Shown here: positions 7,981 to 17,302 of the stretch, piece by piece
How the letters are laid out: the number at the start of each line of letters is the position of its first letter
How positions within the stretch are numbered: the stretch's first letter is position 1
NCBI RefSeq assembly: GCF_000407185.1
Contig: NZ_KE136482.1
Coordinates: 124,001-188,000 of the forward strand
Direction: 5' to 3'
DNA length: 64,000 nucleotides
Source: Enterococcus malodoratus ATCC 43197
Lineage (GTDB): Bacteria; Bacillota; Bacilli; Lactobacillales; Enterococcaceae
The notes under the pieces: model-generated
What the model saw: the letters and a program-made list of their open reading frames with translations, nothing else
Database searches by the model: none
Told to the model about the DNA's origin: nothing
Made by a program: the position numbers and the translations under genes

Positions 7981-10545
7981 TTAATCTTTTTCTTCAAGCT
8001 GCTTCTTCAGATCATTGATTCGTTTATCTAAATCTTTGCTTTGATTTTTCGTATCGTCGATTTGATCTTTGACCGTGTTTATTGCAGAATCGCGAGCGGC
8101 CTTTTCGTGAGCGTACTCGGCTTCTTTATTCCGATAAACATTGGTATATTGATCGGAAAGTGTACCGCCAGAAGGTTCGACCTGCTGAACTAAGGCGAAG
8201 ACTTGCTGTGCATATTGGTCGAATGTCTGCCAATTGTCTTGCGTATCGGTCACGATGAGTTCGAATTGACTCAGCGTATCGATTCGTTCAGAGATCAATT
8301 GATTGCTGAAGGTAGAAGCTTCTTCCACCATCGGCGTGTTTAATTTCGCCGCAGTCAGCTCATTGGCTTTTTGCTTAGCTAATGTGTCAATGCTTGCCGT
8401 AGCTGTTTGCAAAGCATTTTTTCGCGTTGCCAAAACTTGTTTTGTTTGGCTGGAGCGGGTGACTAATTGTCCGCCGGCTTTTTGTACGGAAGACGGCATT
8501 TGGAAATCGACATCTTCTTTGCCGTTGTTTAACAGATCCATTGTTTGTTTGAATATTTCTTTGGTTGCTTGCCCGACACTGGCATTATCCTGCGGTTGCG
8601 GCGTGTCATCACCGGCCCAAACTGCCACCGTATAATACGGTGTGGCACCGACTGTCCACAAATCTTTCGCTTCATCAGTCGTCCCAGTTTTGACTGCCCA
8701 ATATTGATTGTGAGCCAAACTTAAGCCCGCGGCGGTTCCGTCCGCATTTTGATGAACAGCCTTCATGGTATCAATTGTTAAATAAGCAGCATCATCGCTG
8801 TAAACCTTTTGCTGAGCCAGATCGTTTTGAGTGAAAATTTCCTGGCCATTATCTTTACGCTTGATGGTTTGAATGTTCAAAGGTGTTCGATAGTTCCCTT
8901 GATTCACTAAGGTAGCGATCCCGCTGGCCATTTCCTGCGTAGTTGCCCCATAAGTCATCCCGCCGACCGCGATGATTGGATTATCATCCGCAACATCTAG
9001 TCCGGTAAATTGCATTTGGGCCAAGGGCTGATAAATCGGTTCTTTCAATTCATCCCGATTCTCGCTAGCCAATTTGTACGCCACGACGTTAGATGAAATC
9101 GCCAAAGCATTGCGTAAGGTCAAATTGCCTTTTGATCCATTATAGACATTATTCGGATACGTATTGTTTGGCCGATCATCTGAGACGGCACTGGATTCTA
9201 ATAAGCCGCGTTCATAAGCGGGAGCATAGGATACCAGCGGTTTGATCGCCGAACCGGGTTGTCGATAGGAAAGAAAGGCCCGATTATAGTGATTGCCTTC
9301 TTCGCCGCGACCGCCGACACTTGCGACAACATCGCCGGTTTGATTATCGATGACTGTTAAGGCTGCCTGTTTAGTATAGAAATTATTTTCGCCTCCGCGG
9401 TCTTGCCAAGAATTCATTACGTTGCTGAGAATTCCCTGCAATTGATCATGCAATCCAGGATCGATGTTCGTGCTGATCTGATACCCCCCAGAAAGGATTC
9501 GTTGATACACTTTGTTATAAGCGGTGGTGTATTCTTCGTTATAACGATCTTCTTCTTCTTTCGTATCAAACTGATATTGGAAACGGAAATCCTGTTGCCC
9601 CATCAAAATTTTGGTTGTTGAATCGACCGCTAAGGCCACTTCGTTGTTGTCTAATTGATTATTGAGAGCGTTGCTATGAACCTCGGCATTAAAATCATCC
9701 TTCACAGCTTTGTCATATTGTTCTTTCGTAATATATCCCTGCGCGTTCATTTCTTTTAGGATCAATTTGGCACGTTTTAACGCATTTTTTTTGTTGGTCG
9801 TTGGATCGAAAATCCCGGGATTATTGGTAATACCAACAAGGGTAGCCTTTTCTAGAAGACTCGTATCGTTGATCGATTTACCAAAATACACTTTGGCCGC
9901 GGCATTGATTCCGTAAGCTCCGTGACCGAAATAAACATTGTTCAAATAGTATTCTAAGATTTGATGTTTAGTGAATTTCTTTTCTAAAGATTGTGCCATA
10001 ACCATTTCTTCGATTTTACGAGAGATCGAAACTTCTGGTGTCAGGTAAATATTTTTAACTAACTGCTGAGTGATAGTAGACGCTCCGCGGACGCCGCGTC
10101 CGGTAGCAGCATTCAGCGCCACAGTCAGTAATCCCTGGGTATCCACACCATGATGCTCATAAAATCGCTTATCTTCTATTGAAGTTAACGCCTGCGAAAC
10201 CAACGGGTCCATCTTGTCATAAGTCAGATAGTCGCGTTCCTGCGTTTTAAGCTCCTTGATGACTTGACCATTTTTATCTAAAATCGTCGTTGGATGGTAT
10301 TGCTTGAAGTCGCTCTCTTGTATTTTTGCGGCATGTTCTTCACCCGCATCAATCGCTGCTGTCACTTCTTTGCCATATTTTTGGAAGAAGAAAATAGAAC
10401 CTGCAATTACAAGTAAAAGGATAGCCGCAAGAATACTTAGAGAGATTTTGGTAGACTTCGCCAATTTTCCTCTGGGTGTTTTGACTCGCGAAACTTTTTC
10501 CTTATTTTCTTTTTTTCTTTGATGTCGTTCTTGTCTCTTTGCCAT
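7981..10545 (-). CDS. Bifunctional class A penicillin-binding protein
   Basis: 854 residues. It polymerises glycan strands and cross-links peptides outside the membrane. The order is: a basic cytoplasmic tail (1-33), one membrane helix (about 35-54), a GT51 transglycosylase with EDKRFYEHHG (catalytic E124) and GASTITQQL (154-162), then a transpeptidase with SAIK (S432, K435), SSN and KTG (619-621). After the catalytic core comes an unusual 170-residue tail, rich in Q, K, D and E and predicted coiled coil, in place of a PASTA or Fn3 module. Enterococci have three class A PBPs; I cannot tell which this is. Confidence 0.93.
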   Translation of the reverse strand: MAKRQERHQRKKENKEKVSRVKTPRGKLAKSTKISLSILAAILLLVIAGSIFFFQKYGKEVTAAIDAGEEHAAKIQESDFKQYHPTTILDKNGQVIKELKTQERDYLTYDKMDPLVSQALTSIEDKRFYEHHGVDTQGLLTVALNAATGRGVRGASTITQQLVKNIYLTPEVSISRKIEEMVMAQSLEKKFTKHQILEYYLNNVYFGHGAYGINAAAKVYFGKSINDTSLLEKATLVGITNNPGIFDPTTNKKNALKRAKLILKEMNAQGYITKEQYDKAVKDDFNAEVHSNALNNQLDNNEVALAVDSTTKILMGQQDFRFQYQFDTKEEEDRYNEEYTTAYNKVYQRILSGGYQISTNIDPGLHDQLQGILSNVMNSWQDRGGENNFYTKQAALTVIDNQTGDVVASVGGRGEEGNHYNRAFLSYRQPGSAIKPLVSYAPAYERGLLESSAVSDDRPNNTYPNNVYNGSKGNLTLRNALAISSNVVAYKLASENRDELKEPIYQPLAQMQFTGLDVADDNPIIAVGGMTYGATTQEMASGIATLVNQGNYRTPLNIQTIKRKDNGQEIFTQNDLAQQKVYSDDAAYLTIDTMKAVHQNADGTAAGLSLAHNQYWAVKTGTTDEAKDLWTVGATPYYTVAVWAGDDTPQPQDNASVGQATKEIFKQTMDLLNNGKEDVDFQMPSSVQKAGGQLVTRSSQTKQVLATRKNALQTATASIDTLAKQKANELTAAKLNTPMVEEASTFSNQLISERIDTLSQFELIVTDTQDNWQTFDQYAQQVFALVQQVEPSGGTLSDQYTNVYRNKEAEYAHEKAARDSAINTVKDQIDDTKNQSKDLDKRINDLKKQLEEKD

Positions 10546-10726
10546 TATCGCCTGTCCTTATAAAATCATTTCTTCTAGTGTAATAGAAAATCATCAGAAT
10601 AACTATCATATTCATATTTTTCCAAGAAAAAATTTAGATTATTTCATAAAAATAGGCAGATATTCACTAGAAATACTTGACGCTCGCTTAATTAGTCGCC
10701 ACAATAAGGAGGAGACGAGGTGACCT

Positions 10727-11677
10727 ATGAACACATCAAAAAAATGGTTGATCTTTTGGGGCGTGCTGGCGGCTTTATTTGTCGGGACTTTCGGCATCGT
10801 TTTAAGCGGGAATTTTCCCCAATTCACGATTCCCTTCAGCGTTTTCGCTAGTGATGATAAAGGCAAGAAAAAAGAAGAATTGCCAAAATTAAAGACACTA
10901 GCTTTAAGAGATGTCAATGATCAAACATTATTGGAAGAACAAACTGAAAAAACAGAGGCCTTAAACAAGGCATTTGCGGACAATAACAGCTTTTCCAGTT
11001 CCCAAGCGATGGCAGAGGCGATCGAAAAAATATACGGCTCTGCTAAAGACAGTAAAAATATTTTTAATCTCTATCGAAAAATCTATCCGATGATCAGTTC
11101 AGATGAGAGTGGTTTTGTCAGTGTGAATCTGATTGGTTTTGGCCAACGGCTAGTGAATGACCAGCCGATGATGACTCAACGGCAAGTCTGGAGCTTCACG
11201 GATACGGGTGGGACAAGACATGATTACACTATAAGCTTGCGGTTCAATGACAAAGAGTTGAATGAATTGAAGGCTGAAGATGGCAGCGACGTGAAATCTG
11301 TAATTACAAAGGATGATACGTACCTTGATAAATCAGCCGATTTCGAGACGGCTTGGACAGAATTAGTTCGTCGAGGCACGGATACCCAATTGTATCGCCA
11401 AATGAAGAAGGCCGGGATGGATAGTAACCAAACGGAGTTCAAGGCGTTGGAAAAAAGTATCAATATGACAGATCCAAGCGGGTTCTTTGAACTATTCAAG
11501 GATACTCGGGGAGATATAGCACACGCGTATCTATCTGGTTTTTATCATACAAATACACCGAATGATGGACAGTCGGATTATTATTTCCGTGTGCCAACGT
11601 CAGAAAAGGCTGTTGCGGAGTTTGTCGTTGTTTATGACCGTCTGCAGCAAAAGATTGTATCAATCAATCGACAATAA
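10727..11677 (+). CDS. Anchored or secreted protein of unknown function
   Basis: 316 residues. An N-terminal signal anchor (about residues 7-28, WLIFWGVLAALFVGTFGIVL) is followed by a charged, soluble extracellular part with no Cys and no LPXTG. The middle (SSDESGFVSVNLIGFGQRL, QVWSFTDTGG) is beta-rich and the rest mixed. The start has GAGGTG four to five bases upstream and AAGGAGG further up. It is divergent from the class A PBP gene across 181 bases, so a role at the cell envelope is a fair guess, but I do not recognise the family. Confidence 0.75.
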   Translation: MNTSKKWLIFWGVLAALFVGTFGIVLSGNFPQFTIPFSVFASDDKGKKKEELPKLKTLALRDVNDQTLLEEQTEKTEALNKAFADNNSFSSSQAMAEAIEKIYGSAKDSKNIFNLYRKIYPMISSDESGFVSVNLIGFGQRLVNDQPMMTQRQVWSFTDTGGTRHDYTISLRFNDKELNELKAEDGSDVKSVITKDDTYLDKSADFETAWTELVRRGTDTQLYRQMKKAGMDSNQTEFKALEKSINMTDPSGFFELFKDTRGDIAHAYLSGFYHTNTPNDGQSDYYFRVPTSEKAVAEFVVVYDRLQQKIVSINRQ

Positions 11678-11706
11678 AGGATTAGTAAAAATAATAATTA
11701 TATAAG

Positions 11707-11742
11707 AAAAGGATCATCAACTTTTTGATGATCTTTTTTTTG
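11707..11742 (+). terminator. Intrinsic terminator
   Basis: AAAGGATCATCAA and TTGATGATCTTTT pair around a short loop and run into eight Ts, ending the upstream anchored-protein gene. Confidence 0.85.
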
Positions 11743-12199
11743 TTCAAAAATTGATCGGGTATTAAAAAAAGGCCGCTTGGTTTCTAATGTATCGTGGATT
11801 TTCGCAGAAGATACTGCCAATTAATTTATTAAAAAAATTATAAAATATATGGTATTTAGCAAATTCTTTTTGTCATAATCCAAATATATTTTTTGTTTTT
11901 TGATGAAATATGGATATATATCACAATAATTGTTATATTCGATGTAACAGGAAAATACCTGTAAGATCACATTTCTTAGAGGCGGGGAAAGATTGAGAGA
12001 GCAATTCCTGTAATCAGACATACCGATGTGTATGTACGTGATGGGGGGTGGTATATGGGACGCTACTTCTGTTTTTGGCCAAAAACAATCTCCAAAAATA
12101 AACGACTACTATCTTTCGAGGTAGTAGTCTCAATAATTAGGGTAGGTTTATTTGTTGTGCATTTTTTGCACTTGGGTGAGAGCAGAAAAGGAGAAAGAA
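11743..12199 (+). promoter_or_regulatory. Long AT-rich control region and structured leader of the Cys/His-repeat protein gene
   Basis: About 450 bases without a convincing gene. The upstream half is AT-rich and contains a palindrome ACAATAATTGT (11923-11933) next to TTATATT, a likely promoter/operator. From about 11960 the sequence can form several hairpins: ACATAC/GTATGT (12018-12034), the palindrome GTTTTTGGCCAAAAAC (12071-12086), GACTACTATC/GGTAGTAGTC (12104-12129, ten pairs) and GTGCA/TGCAC (12157-12171). None is a classic terminator. I matched no known riboswitch. Confidence 0.5.
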
Positions 12200-14038
12200 A
12201 TGAAAAGAAAGAGTTTAATGAAAAAGTTAAAAGGGATCATGTCGTTGGTAACGTTATTGATCATGACTGTTTCTTCGTTAGGGGTGCCAGCTGAAGTATT
12301 TGCGGCAAATGACAATGTACCAGGAAATCTGACGGTTAAGCATGATGAAAATCATCAAACAACAGAGCTTCGGTTTGATAAAGTAGAAAATGCTGAAAGT
12401 TACAAAGTTTATCGGTCGGAAACGGAAGATGGAAAGTTTGAACATATTCAAACGTTGAAGGGCGACGAAACATATTCACTTGATCCGTACACAGAACTCA
12501 AAACAGACGGCACAATCAAGGCTGATTTTCTTTACTACTATAAAGTCTCAGCTGTTGTCGAGGGTAAGGAACAAGATGCAGCTGGACCAATAGCCAATCA
12601 AGATGTTGTTACAAAAACAAGTGAAGCGCCAACAGTTCCAACAGCAGCAAGCGAAGCGGCTACTGAGGAAACAACGGAAGAAGCAGCTGAAGAAGCAGCC
12701 GAAGAAGCGGCGGCCGTGCAAACTTATGGGTCATCGAAACATAAAACAGGATGCGATGGCAAACATAGCGGCCGTACTTGTAACAATAATTCTGGCAAAC
12801 ATGATGAACATTGCGACAAGAACCATAAGAACGGCAGAAGATGCAACTCGAACAACTGGAAACATGGCGACAACTGTGATAAAAACCACAGCGGCAAAAA
12901 CTGTAACGAAAACAAATGGCAGCATGGTTCAGATTGTGATGAAAAACATAGTGGTCATGGTTGTAACCATAACTGGAAACACCATGAAGACTGCGACAAA
13001 AAACATAGCGGCAAACATTGCAACCAAAACAACTACAAAGAAAAATGGGATGCAGTGAAGAATGTTTGTGTGACTGAAACACAACACCATTGGTTAAAAC
13101 TTAGCTGGGAATCAAAAGGCAGCAATGCTGAATATAAGATTTTCCGTGCAACCAACAAATGTAACGATTACAATTCTGGAAACTTCAAAGAAATCGCTAC
13201 AGTAACTGGAAAAACAACGTATAACGATATCAAGTTGAACCACAACACCACGTATTGCTACAAAGTGATGGTGAAACGTCCAAAAGTTTGTCCATATACG
13301 ATTGAAACAGTTGGCAGTTCAAACATCGGCAAATTTACTACTTGCGGAACAACATTGAACCCAAGTATTAAAGCAGCGGCTGTTTCTGAAAGAGCCATCA
13401 AAGTAACATGGACAAATACGAAGAGTGATAATGCGTCAACACGCTACGCAACTAGCTACACATTGTACCGCAGCACAACGAACAACATTAACAACGCGAC
13501 TGCGATCAATGTGAACGGTAAACAAGACGGTTCAGAAATGTCATACACTGACGATTGCTTGAACCAATGTACAACTTATTATTACTGGGTGAAGGCAAAT
13601 TATGGTCAATGGAGTAGCTGGGTTAGTCCTCAATGGGGACCAAGCTGTGCCACAACACTTAAGAAAAAGGAAATTGGTAAAGGATTGAATGGCTGTATTA
13701 AAAATGTTCTTAAATGCGGCTGTATTCCAACTCGTTACTATGGAGCACAAATTTTCTTAGGTACTCAAAATCCAAATTCATTAGACTACACGAAAGTGCG
13801 TGTTTACCGCAGAACTAGCAGTGGTGGTTACGGCTCTGCCTACAAGACTATTGATGTTCGTTATGCGAGATATATGAACGGCGCTTTTGGAAAAGGATAT
13901 TATCTTGATTACTCGTTAAGTCAAGTTTGCCTATCAAGAGGAACCTATTACTTCGCGATTCAAGCAGTTGGTTCAGATTGCGGAAAAGAAATCACCGGAC
14001 CAATGAAAGAAATCGGCTGTGTTACTGTGAGATGGTAA
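12200..14038 (+). CDS. Secreted Cys/His-repeat protein with Fn3-like domains
   Basis: 612 residues. A signal peptide ends at about residue 35 (VFA/AND). Next come an Fn3-like domain (about 40-135), a Glu/Ala-rich linker (about 145-178), and five tandem units of 19-21 residues (185-283) with the pattern C-x3-H-x4/5-C-N-x(5-6)-H-x3-C. Two further Fn3-like domains and a C-terminal beta-rich domain follow. The mature chain has 24 cysteines, exceptional for a firmicute exoprotein, and no LPXTG or membrane anchor. The repeat suggests metal binding or a disulfide ladder; that is inference. ATG 12200 has AAAGGAG seven bases upstream; the upstream extension lacks one. Confidence 0.85.
   Translation: MKRKSLMKKLKGIMSLVTLLIMTVSSLGVPAEVFAANDNVPGNLTVKHDENHQTTELRFDKVENAESYKVYRSETEDGKFEHIQTLKGDETYSLDPYTELKTDGTIKADFLYYYKVSAVVEGKEQDAAGPIANQDVVTKTSEAPTVPTAASEAATEETTEEAAEEAAEEAAAVQTYGSSKHKTGCDGKHSGRTCNNNSGKHDEHCDKNHKNGRRCNSNNWKHGDNCDKNHSGKNCNENKWQHGSDCDEKHSGHGCNHNWKHHEDCDKKHSGKHCNQNNYKEKWDAVKNVCVTETQHHWLKLSWESKGSNAEYKIFRATNKCNDYNSGNFKEIATVTGKTTYNDIKLNHNTTYCYKVMVKRPKVCPYTIETVGSSNIGKFTTCGTTLNPSIKAAAVSERAIKVTWTNTKSDNASTRYATSYTLYRSTTNNINNATAINVNGKQDGSEMSYTDDCLNQCTTYYYWVKANYGQWSSWVSPQWGPSCATTLKKKEIGKGLNGCIKNVLKCGCIPTRYYGAQIFLGTQNPNSLDYTKVRVYRRTSSGGYGSAYKTIDVRYARYMNGAFGKGYYLDYSLSQVCLSRGTYYFAIQAVGSDCGKEITGPMKEIGCVTVRW
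12752..13048 (+). repeat. Five tandem Cys/His-rich coding repeats
   Basis: The units begin at C185, C205, C226, C246 and C265 of the encoded protein, with second cysteines at 194, 215, 235, 255 and 274. Conserved positions are CD-x-x-H-x-G-x-x-C-N, then Trp/Lys and a His three residues before the next Cys. The unit length varies from 19 to 21 residues and codons differ between units, so the array is old rather than a recent expansion. Confidence 0.85.
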
Positions 14039-14140
14039 ATAGATAAAACGTGTATCAATTTAGGGTCGGGGGTTAAAAAGTGTTTTAAGTAGGAAAGAAA
14101 TCCGTTTTTGGTGAACTTTCCAAATAGCAAGAAACGTCCA

Positions 14141-14178
14141 AAAAAAGTGTTAGGGGAGGGGGCCCCTAACACTTTTTT
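14141..14178. terminator. Bidirectional terminator
   Basis: AAAAAAGTGTTAGGGG and its complement form a 16-pair stem around AGGGGG, with T-runs on both strands. It serves the Cys/His-repeat gene and the minus-strand editing-protein gene. Confidence 0.92.
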
Positions 14179-14190
14179 CATGTCTTTTGC

Positions 14191-14727
14191 TTAATCGATA
14201 AATACTGCTTCGTGTCCAGTATAGGGCAAAAATTTCTCAAATAAATCGGCCGTCTTTAATTTCATATAGTTCGTTACAGAACCCGAACTGCAGCCATACC
14301 ATTCGCGTTCAGCGACGGATTTATCAAAGACTAATTGAATCTCATGTTCAGGGTCCTTTAACAGCCCAAAGATTGTTGCGGCTCCCGGGATGACGCCAAG
14401 CCGTTCCTTTAGTAAGTCGGCTGAGGCAAACGATACACGAGGGATTTCCATTTTTTTACCAAACTCTTTTGTGACAAATTTGAAATCAGCCGGTGTAATG
14501 TACAGATAGAACTTGGTCTTCTTTTGATTACACAAGAAAATCGTTTTTACTACTTCAATTCCTAAACGGTTATCGATGTCGATACAGTCTTCCATCGTTA
14601 ACGCTTCACCGGTAGCAACTTGATAAAAAGGGATCTCCAACTTTGCTAACGTCTCATAAGTCTTTTCCTCTAACTCAGAACCAAATTCAGCTGGCGGGGT
14701 AGTATGCATTTCACTAACGTAAACCAT
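14191..14727 (-). CDS. YbaK/ProX-type aminoacyl-tRNA editing protein
   Basis: 178 residues. The sequence fits the YbaK/PrdX (prolyl-tRNA editing) superfamily, which deacylates mischarged tRNA in trans. Family hallmarks are the KTIFLCNQKKTKFYLYI strand, the region around SFASADLLKERLGVIPGAAT (substrate pocket and Gly-x-x-Pro motif) and the C-terminal LVFDKS-VAERE segment. ATG 14727 has a GAGGAGG site about six bases upstream; the longer frame does not. Which aminoacyl-tRNA it edits (Ala-tRNAPro is usual for PrdX-like proteins) is not certain from sequence. Confidence 0.85.
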   Translation of the reverse strand: MVYVSEMHTTPPAEFGSELEEKTYETLAKLEIPFYQVATGEALTMEDCIDIDNRLGIEVVKTIFLCNQKKTKFYLYITPADFKFVTKEFGKKMEIPRVSFASADLLKERLGVIPGAATIFGLLKDPEHEIQLVFDKSVAEREWYGCSSGSVTNYMKLKTADLFEKFLPYTGHEAVFID

Positions 14728-14798
14728 AGCGGCCTCCTCTTTGCTTGTAATAAATACTACGATACCCGTTTTTGCGCAACATCTCAACTGTATTTTGT

Positions 14799-16250
14799 TT
14801 ATTTTGACGATTGTGCCAAATCTTTTTTTACAAGCTTTTCAAGAATTGCTTCGATATCGTTGTAGTCGGTATTCGTGATGTTCGAGCGAATAATAACGAC
14901 CTCTTGACTATCATGTAAAAAATTCTTGCAGGTTGGAGAGGTTCCAATGATCAGCTGGGCATCTCGCGGATTTTCAACAAAAGTTAAATGGTAGCGATTC
15001 TTAAAATTCAAATTGATTTTCTCTTTAATAAAAATACTGAAAAGCTCGCTGCTTTCAGAGAAAGCATAGACAGAAATTTCGGGCAGACAATTTTCTAAGG
15101 AGAAGAGGGTGACGCAAGTTAAAAATGAATACAGTCGTAATTGTCTGCGATTGTATTCAGGAACGGCTTGTGTGAAGTCCTGCCAAAACGCCTCAAAGCG
15201 GCGGAAATAGTAAGGAAATTGAGTTCGTACCTTATGTAAAGCGATGCTGCGGCTAAGCTGTTCGACCATGGGATCGTTCAAGCGGAAGAAAGCCAATGCT
15301 GCGTAATGTTGTTTTACTTTTCGAGTTACAAACTTTTGCTCGGGGCCATTCAGCGGCCTGAAATGAATGGAGAAATAATCTATCCAGCGAGAAACAGCTT
15401 GATTAAAAAAAAGTTCCCTAGAGCCGTTTTTCGGCTGCAGTTCAAAATCATTCAAGAGCGAACTGTAGATGGCATAAAGAAAGAACCTCCATTCCTTCAC
15501 ATCCCAGGTTTTCAAGAATTCCGGTTTTTTCGGATATTTGAAACGGCCAAGCAATTCCTTTTCAGCGCTATTAAACGCTAGTACGCCTTTTTTACTAAGT
15601 GATTGATTCGTGATCAATAGCCAAAAACTGAGCATTTCCAAATTAGTTGGATTGTTCATAAGTTTTAAGTAGTCTTCTATTTGTTGAGCCAGCAGAAAAT
15701 AATTGTCCGTATTGATCCAATCTATTTGCGCGAATTGATGGTACAGGCCGCGAACAAATATATAGTAGAAACGGCGAATATCAACTTCGCGTCCCTTTAA
15801 ACTAATTTTGGCCGAACAGGAAATATACAGATCATAATCTGAAAGCTCTTGATTGATTTCTTTGATTTTACGTCGTAATTTTGATTCGCTGATATTATTG
15901 TCCATGCAAAACTGAATCGCAGAAATTTTCCGTTTTGCTAAAATCGAGCGGATTATTTCACAGGCGAGGTCATGCTGGTACAAATAGCTTGTCAAGGATT
16001 GGAGATTTGTCGAGAAACGGTCCAATTGGATGCCGCGACCATTATTCATACGAAGTTTCAACGAATAGTCTTTTCCTGTATAAAGATCGTCAATAATTGC
16101 TTGTAATTCCTTGCAATTCACACGAATCGTACCAAGACTGGCGTAACCAATTTGTTCCTGTAATTCCTTCAAAGAAATGGGCATTTGTAAGCCATCTAAA
16201 ATCTCAATGATTTGAATCTTTAGCACCGTGTTTCTATCCATTCCTAACAT
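14799..16250 (-). CDS. Mga-family transcriptional regulator
   Basis: 483 residues with the Mga/AtxA plan: an N-terminal winged HTH (about 10-60, ILDGLQMPISLKELQEQIGYASLGTIRVN), a second HTH (about 100-135, AIQFCMDNNISESKLRRKIKEIN), two PRD-like helical regions and a C-terminal EIIB-like domain. Mga proteins are phosphorylated by the PTS and control surface and virulence genes in streptococci and enterococci. GGGAGGAA lies seven bases before the start. Its promoter faces a 557-base AT-rich gap. The nearby Cys/His-repeat exoprotein gene is a plausible target, but this is only positional. Confidence 0.85.
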   Translation of the reverse strand: MLGMDRNTVLKIQIIEILDGLQMPISLKELQEQIGYASLGTIRVNCKELQAIIDDLYTGKDYSLKLRMNNGRGIQLDRFSTNLQSLTSYLYQHDLACEIIRSILAKRKISAIQFCMDNNISESKLRRKIKEINQELSDYDLYISCSAKISLKGREVDIRRFYYIFVRGLYHQFAQIDWINTDNYFLLAQQIEDYLKLMNNPTNLEMLSFWLLITNQSLSKKGVLAFNSAEKELLGRFKYPKKPEFLKTWDVKEWRFFLYAIYSSLLNDFELQPKNGSRELFFNQAVSRWIDYFSIHFRPLNGPEQKFVTRKVKQHYAALAFFRLNDPMVEQLSRSIALHKVRTQFPYYFRRFEAFWQDFTQAVPEYNRRQLRLYSFLTCVTLFSLENCLPEISVYAFSESSELFSIFIKEKINLNFKNRYHLTFVENPRDAQLIIGTSPTCKNFLHDSQEVVIIRSNITNTDYNDIEAILEKLVKKDLAQSSK

Positions 16251-16807
16251 GAATAATTCCTCCCATTCTTATTTAATAAAAAATAACCACACTGACTTAT
16301 ATAATAGATTAGAATATCATTTAATACAAATAATAACCTAATAAATGGTAAAAAATAAAGCTTTTACCTAAAAAAAGCATAAAAAGCGCCTCTTTTTAAA
16401 AATTACCTATGTTATATTTTACTTTTCAAATCTAGATAAAGATTTTGAAAAGAAATTTCCGATAAAAATGATACTTTTTTTTATATATGACGAAATCTGT
16501 TCGAAATGAGATTAATGAGAAAAAGCTAATTTTTCAGCTATTCATTGTGATAATAGTTAAATAGGGTGGAAGGCGTTAAAGGATGGATCAAATGAATGAA
16601 AAAGATTGAAATAGGTGAAAGAATGAGCTACATAAAAAGCTTTCTTAAATAAATTGAAAAAAATGGTTTATTTAGTGATTTATATCACTTGATTGTTGAT
16701 CTTCCTGCTCTTTTTATTCAACAAAAAAGGAATTCTCCGCAAATTTTAATGAAAGCGGTCGTTTCCTCTTTCATTCTAAGGTATAATATATCTAAAAGGA
16801 GACGGCA
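16251..16807. other. AT-rich intergenic region
   Basis: 557 bases with no supported gene. It must hold the promoter of the Mga-like gene (TATTATATAA-type boxes on the minus strand near 16300) and that of the TfoX-domain gene (TATAAT at 16782-16787, no clear -35). AGTGATTTATATCACT at 16674-16689 is a palindrome of the Crp/Fnr type (TGTGA-N6-TCACA-like). Confidence 0.5.
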
Positions 16808-17062
16808 ATGAGAATCTCAGAAATGAAAAATATTGGTGTGGTAAATGAAGAAAAATTGGCACAAGTAGGGGTCGTTACGCCAGAGGAGCTGCGAGAACTT
16901 GGGACAGAGGCAGCTTTTTTGAAAATCCGCCATTTGGTGGATGACGGGGCATGCTTGCATTTGTTATATGGTTTAGAAGGAGCGATTCAAGACATCCCTA
17001 AACGTGAATTGACGGAACGGCGAAAAGCGGAGCTGCGTTCATTTTTCAAACAATTGGATTAG
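16808..17062 (+). CDS. TfoX C-terminal domain protein
   Basis: 84 residues consisting only of the TfoX/Sxy C-terminal domain, a helix-hairpin-helix-like fold (IGVVNEEKLAQVGVVTPEELRELG, then LHLLYGLEGAIQDIPKREL). In Proteobacteria full-length TfoX/Sxy promotes competence; stand-alone C-terminal domains are common in firmicutes and have no settled role. AAAAGGAG lies just upstream of ATG 16808. A TATAAT box at 16782 supplies a promoter. Confidence 0.85.
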   Translation: MRISEMKNIGVVNEEKLAQVGVVTPEELRELGTEAAFLKIRHLVDDGACLHLLYGLEGAIQDIPKRELTERRKAELRSFFKQLD

Positions 17063-17131
17063 AGTTGTTTGACTTTGCTTGCTGACAAATTTTTTTCACG
17101 TTACACTACATACAAAAAGGAGAGTGGCTTT

Positions 17132-17302
17132 TTGTATCTAATGGCATTAGTAGTATTTATTATTTTGGTGGGCGCCTATAATATTTTTATCAATCTTGCC
17201 CGTCGCAAGAAGAAAAATGTGACGCCGCTAATGGTGAATATCCAAGTAACGTTGAATTTAGTACTGATTGTCGCAGGTTTGCTTTACTTGATTTTTGGAT
17301 AG
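17132..17302 (+). CDS. Small membrane protein, two helices
   Basis: 56 residues with two hydrophobic helices split by a basic loop (RRKKKN), so both ends probably lie outside. I chose TTG 17132 because AAAAGGAGA is nine bases upstream; the longer frame from 17069 has no ribosome site. It follows the TfoX-domain gene by 69 bases and ends in a terminator. The length and topology resemble DUF-type small membrane proteins of lactic acid bacteria. No function can be assigned. Confidence 0.65.
   Translation: MYLMALVVFIILVGAYNIFINLARRKKKNVTPLMVNIQVTLNLVLIVAGLLYLIFG

Noticed and set aside
11960-12010. Possible c-di-AMP (ydaO) riboswitch because of AGAGGCGGGGA
   Set aside because: The other conserved ydaO blocks are missing, so this resemblance is too short.
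12603-13082. Several frames overlapping the Cys/His repeats on both strands
   Set aside because: They are low-complexity shadows produced by the repeated codons; the main frame has signal peptide, domains and a ribosome site.
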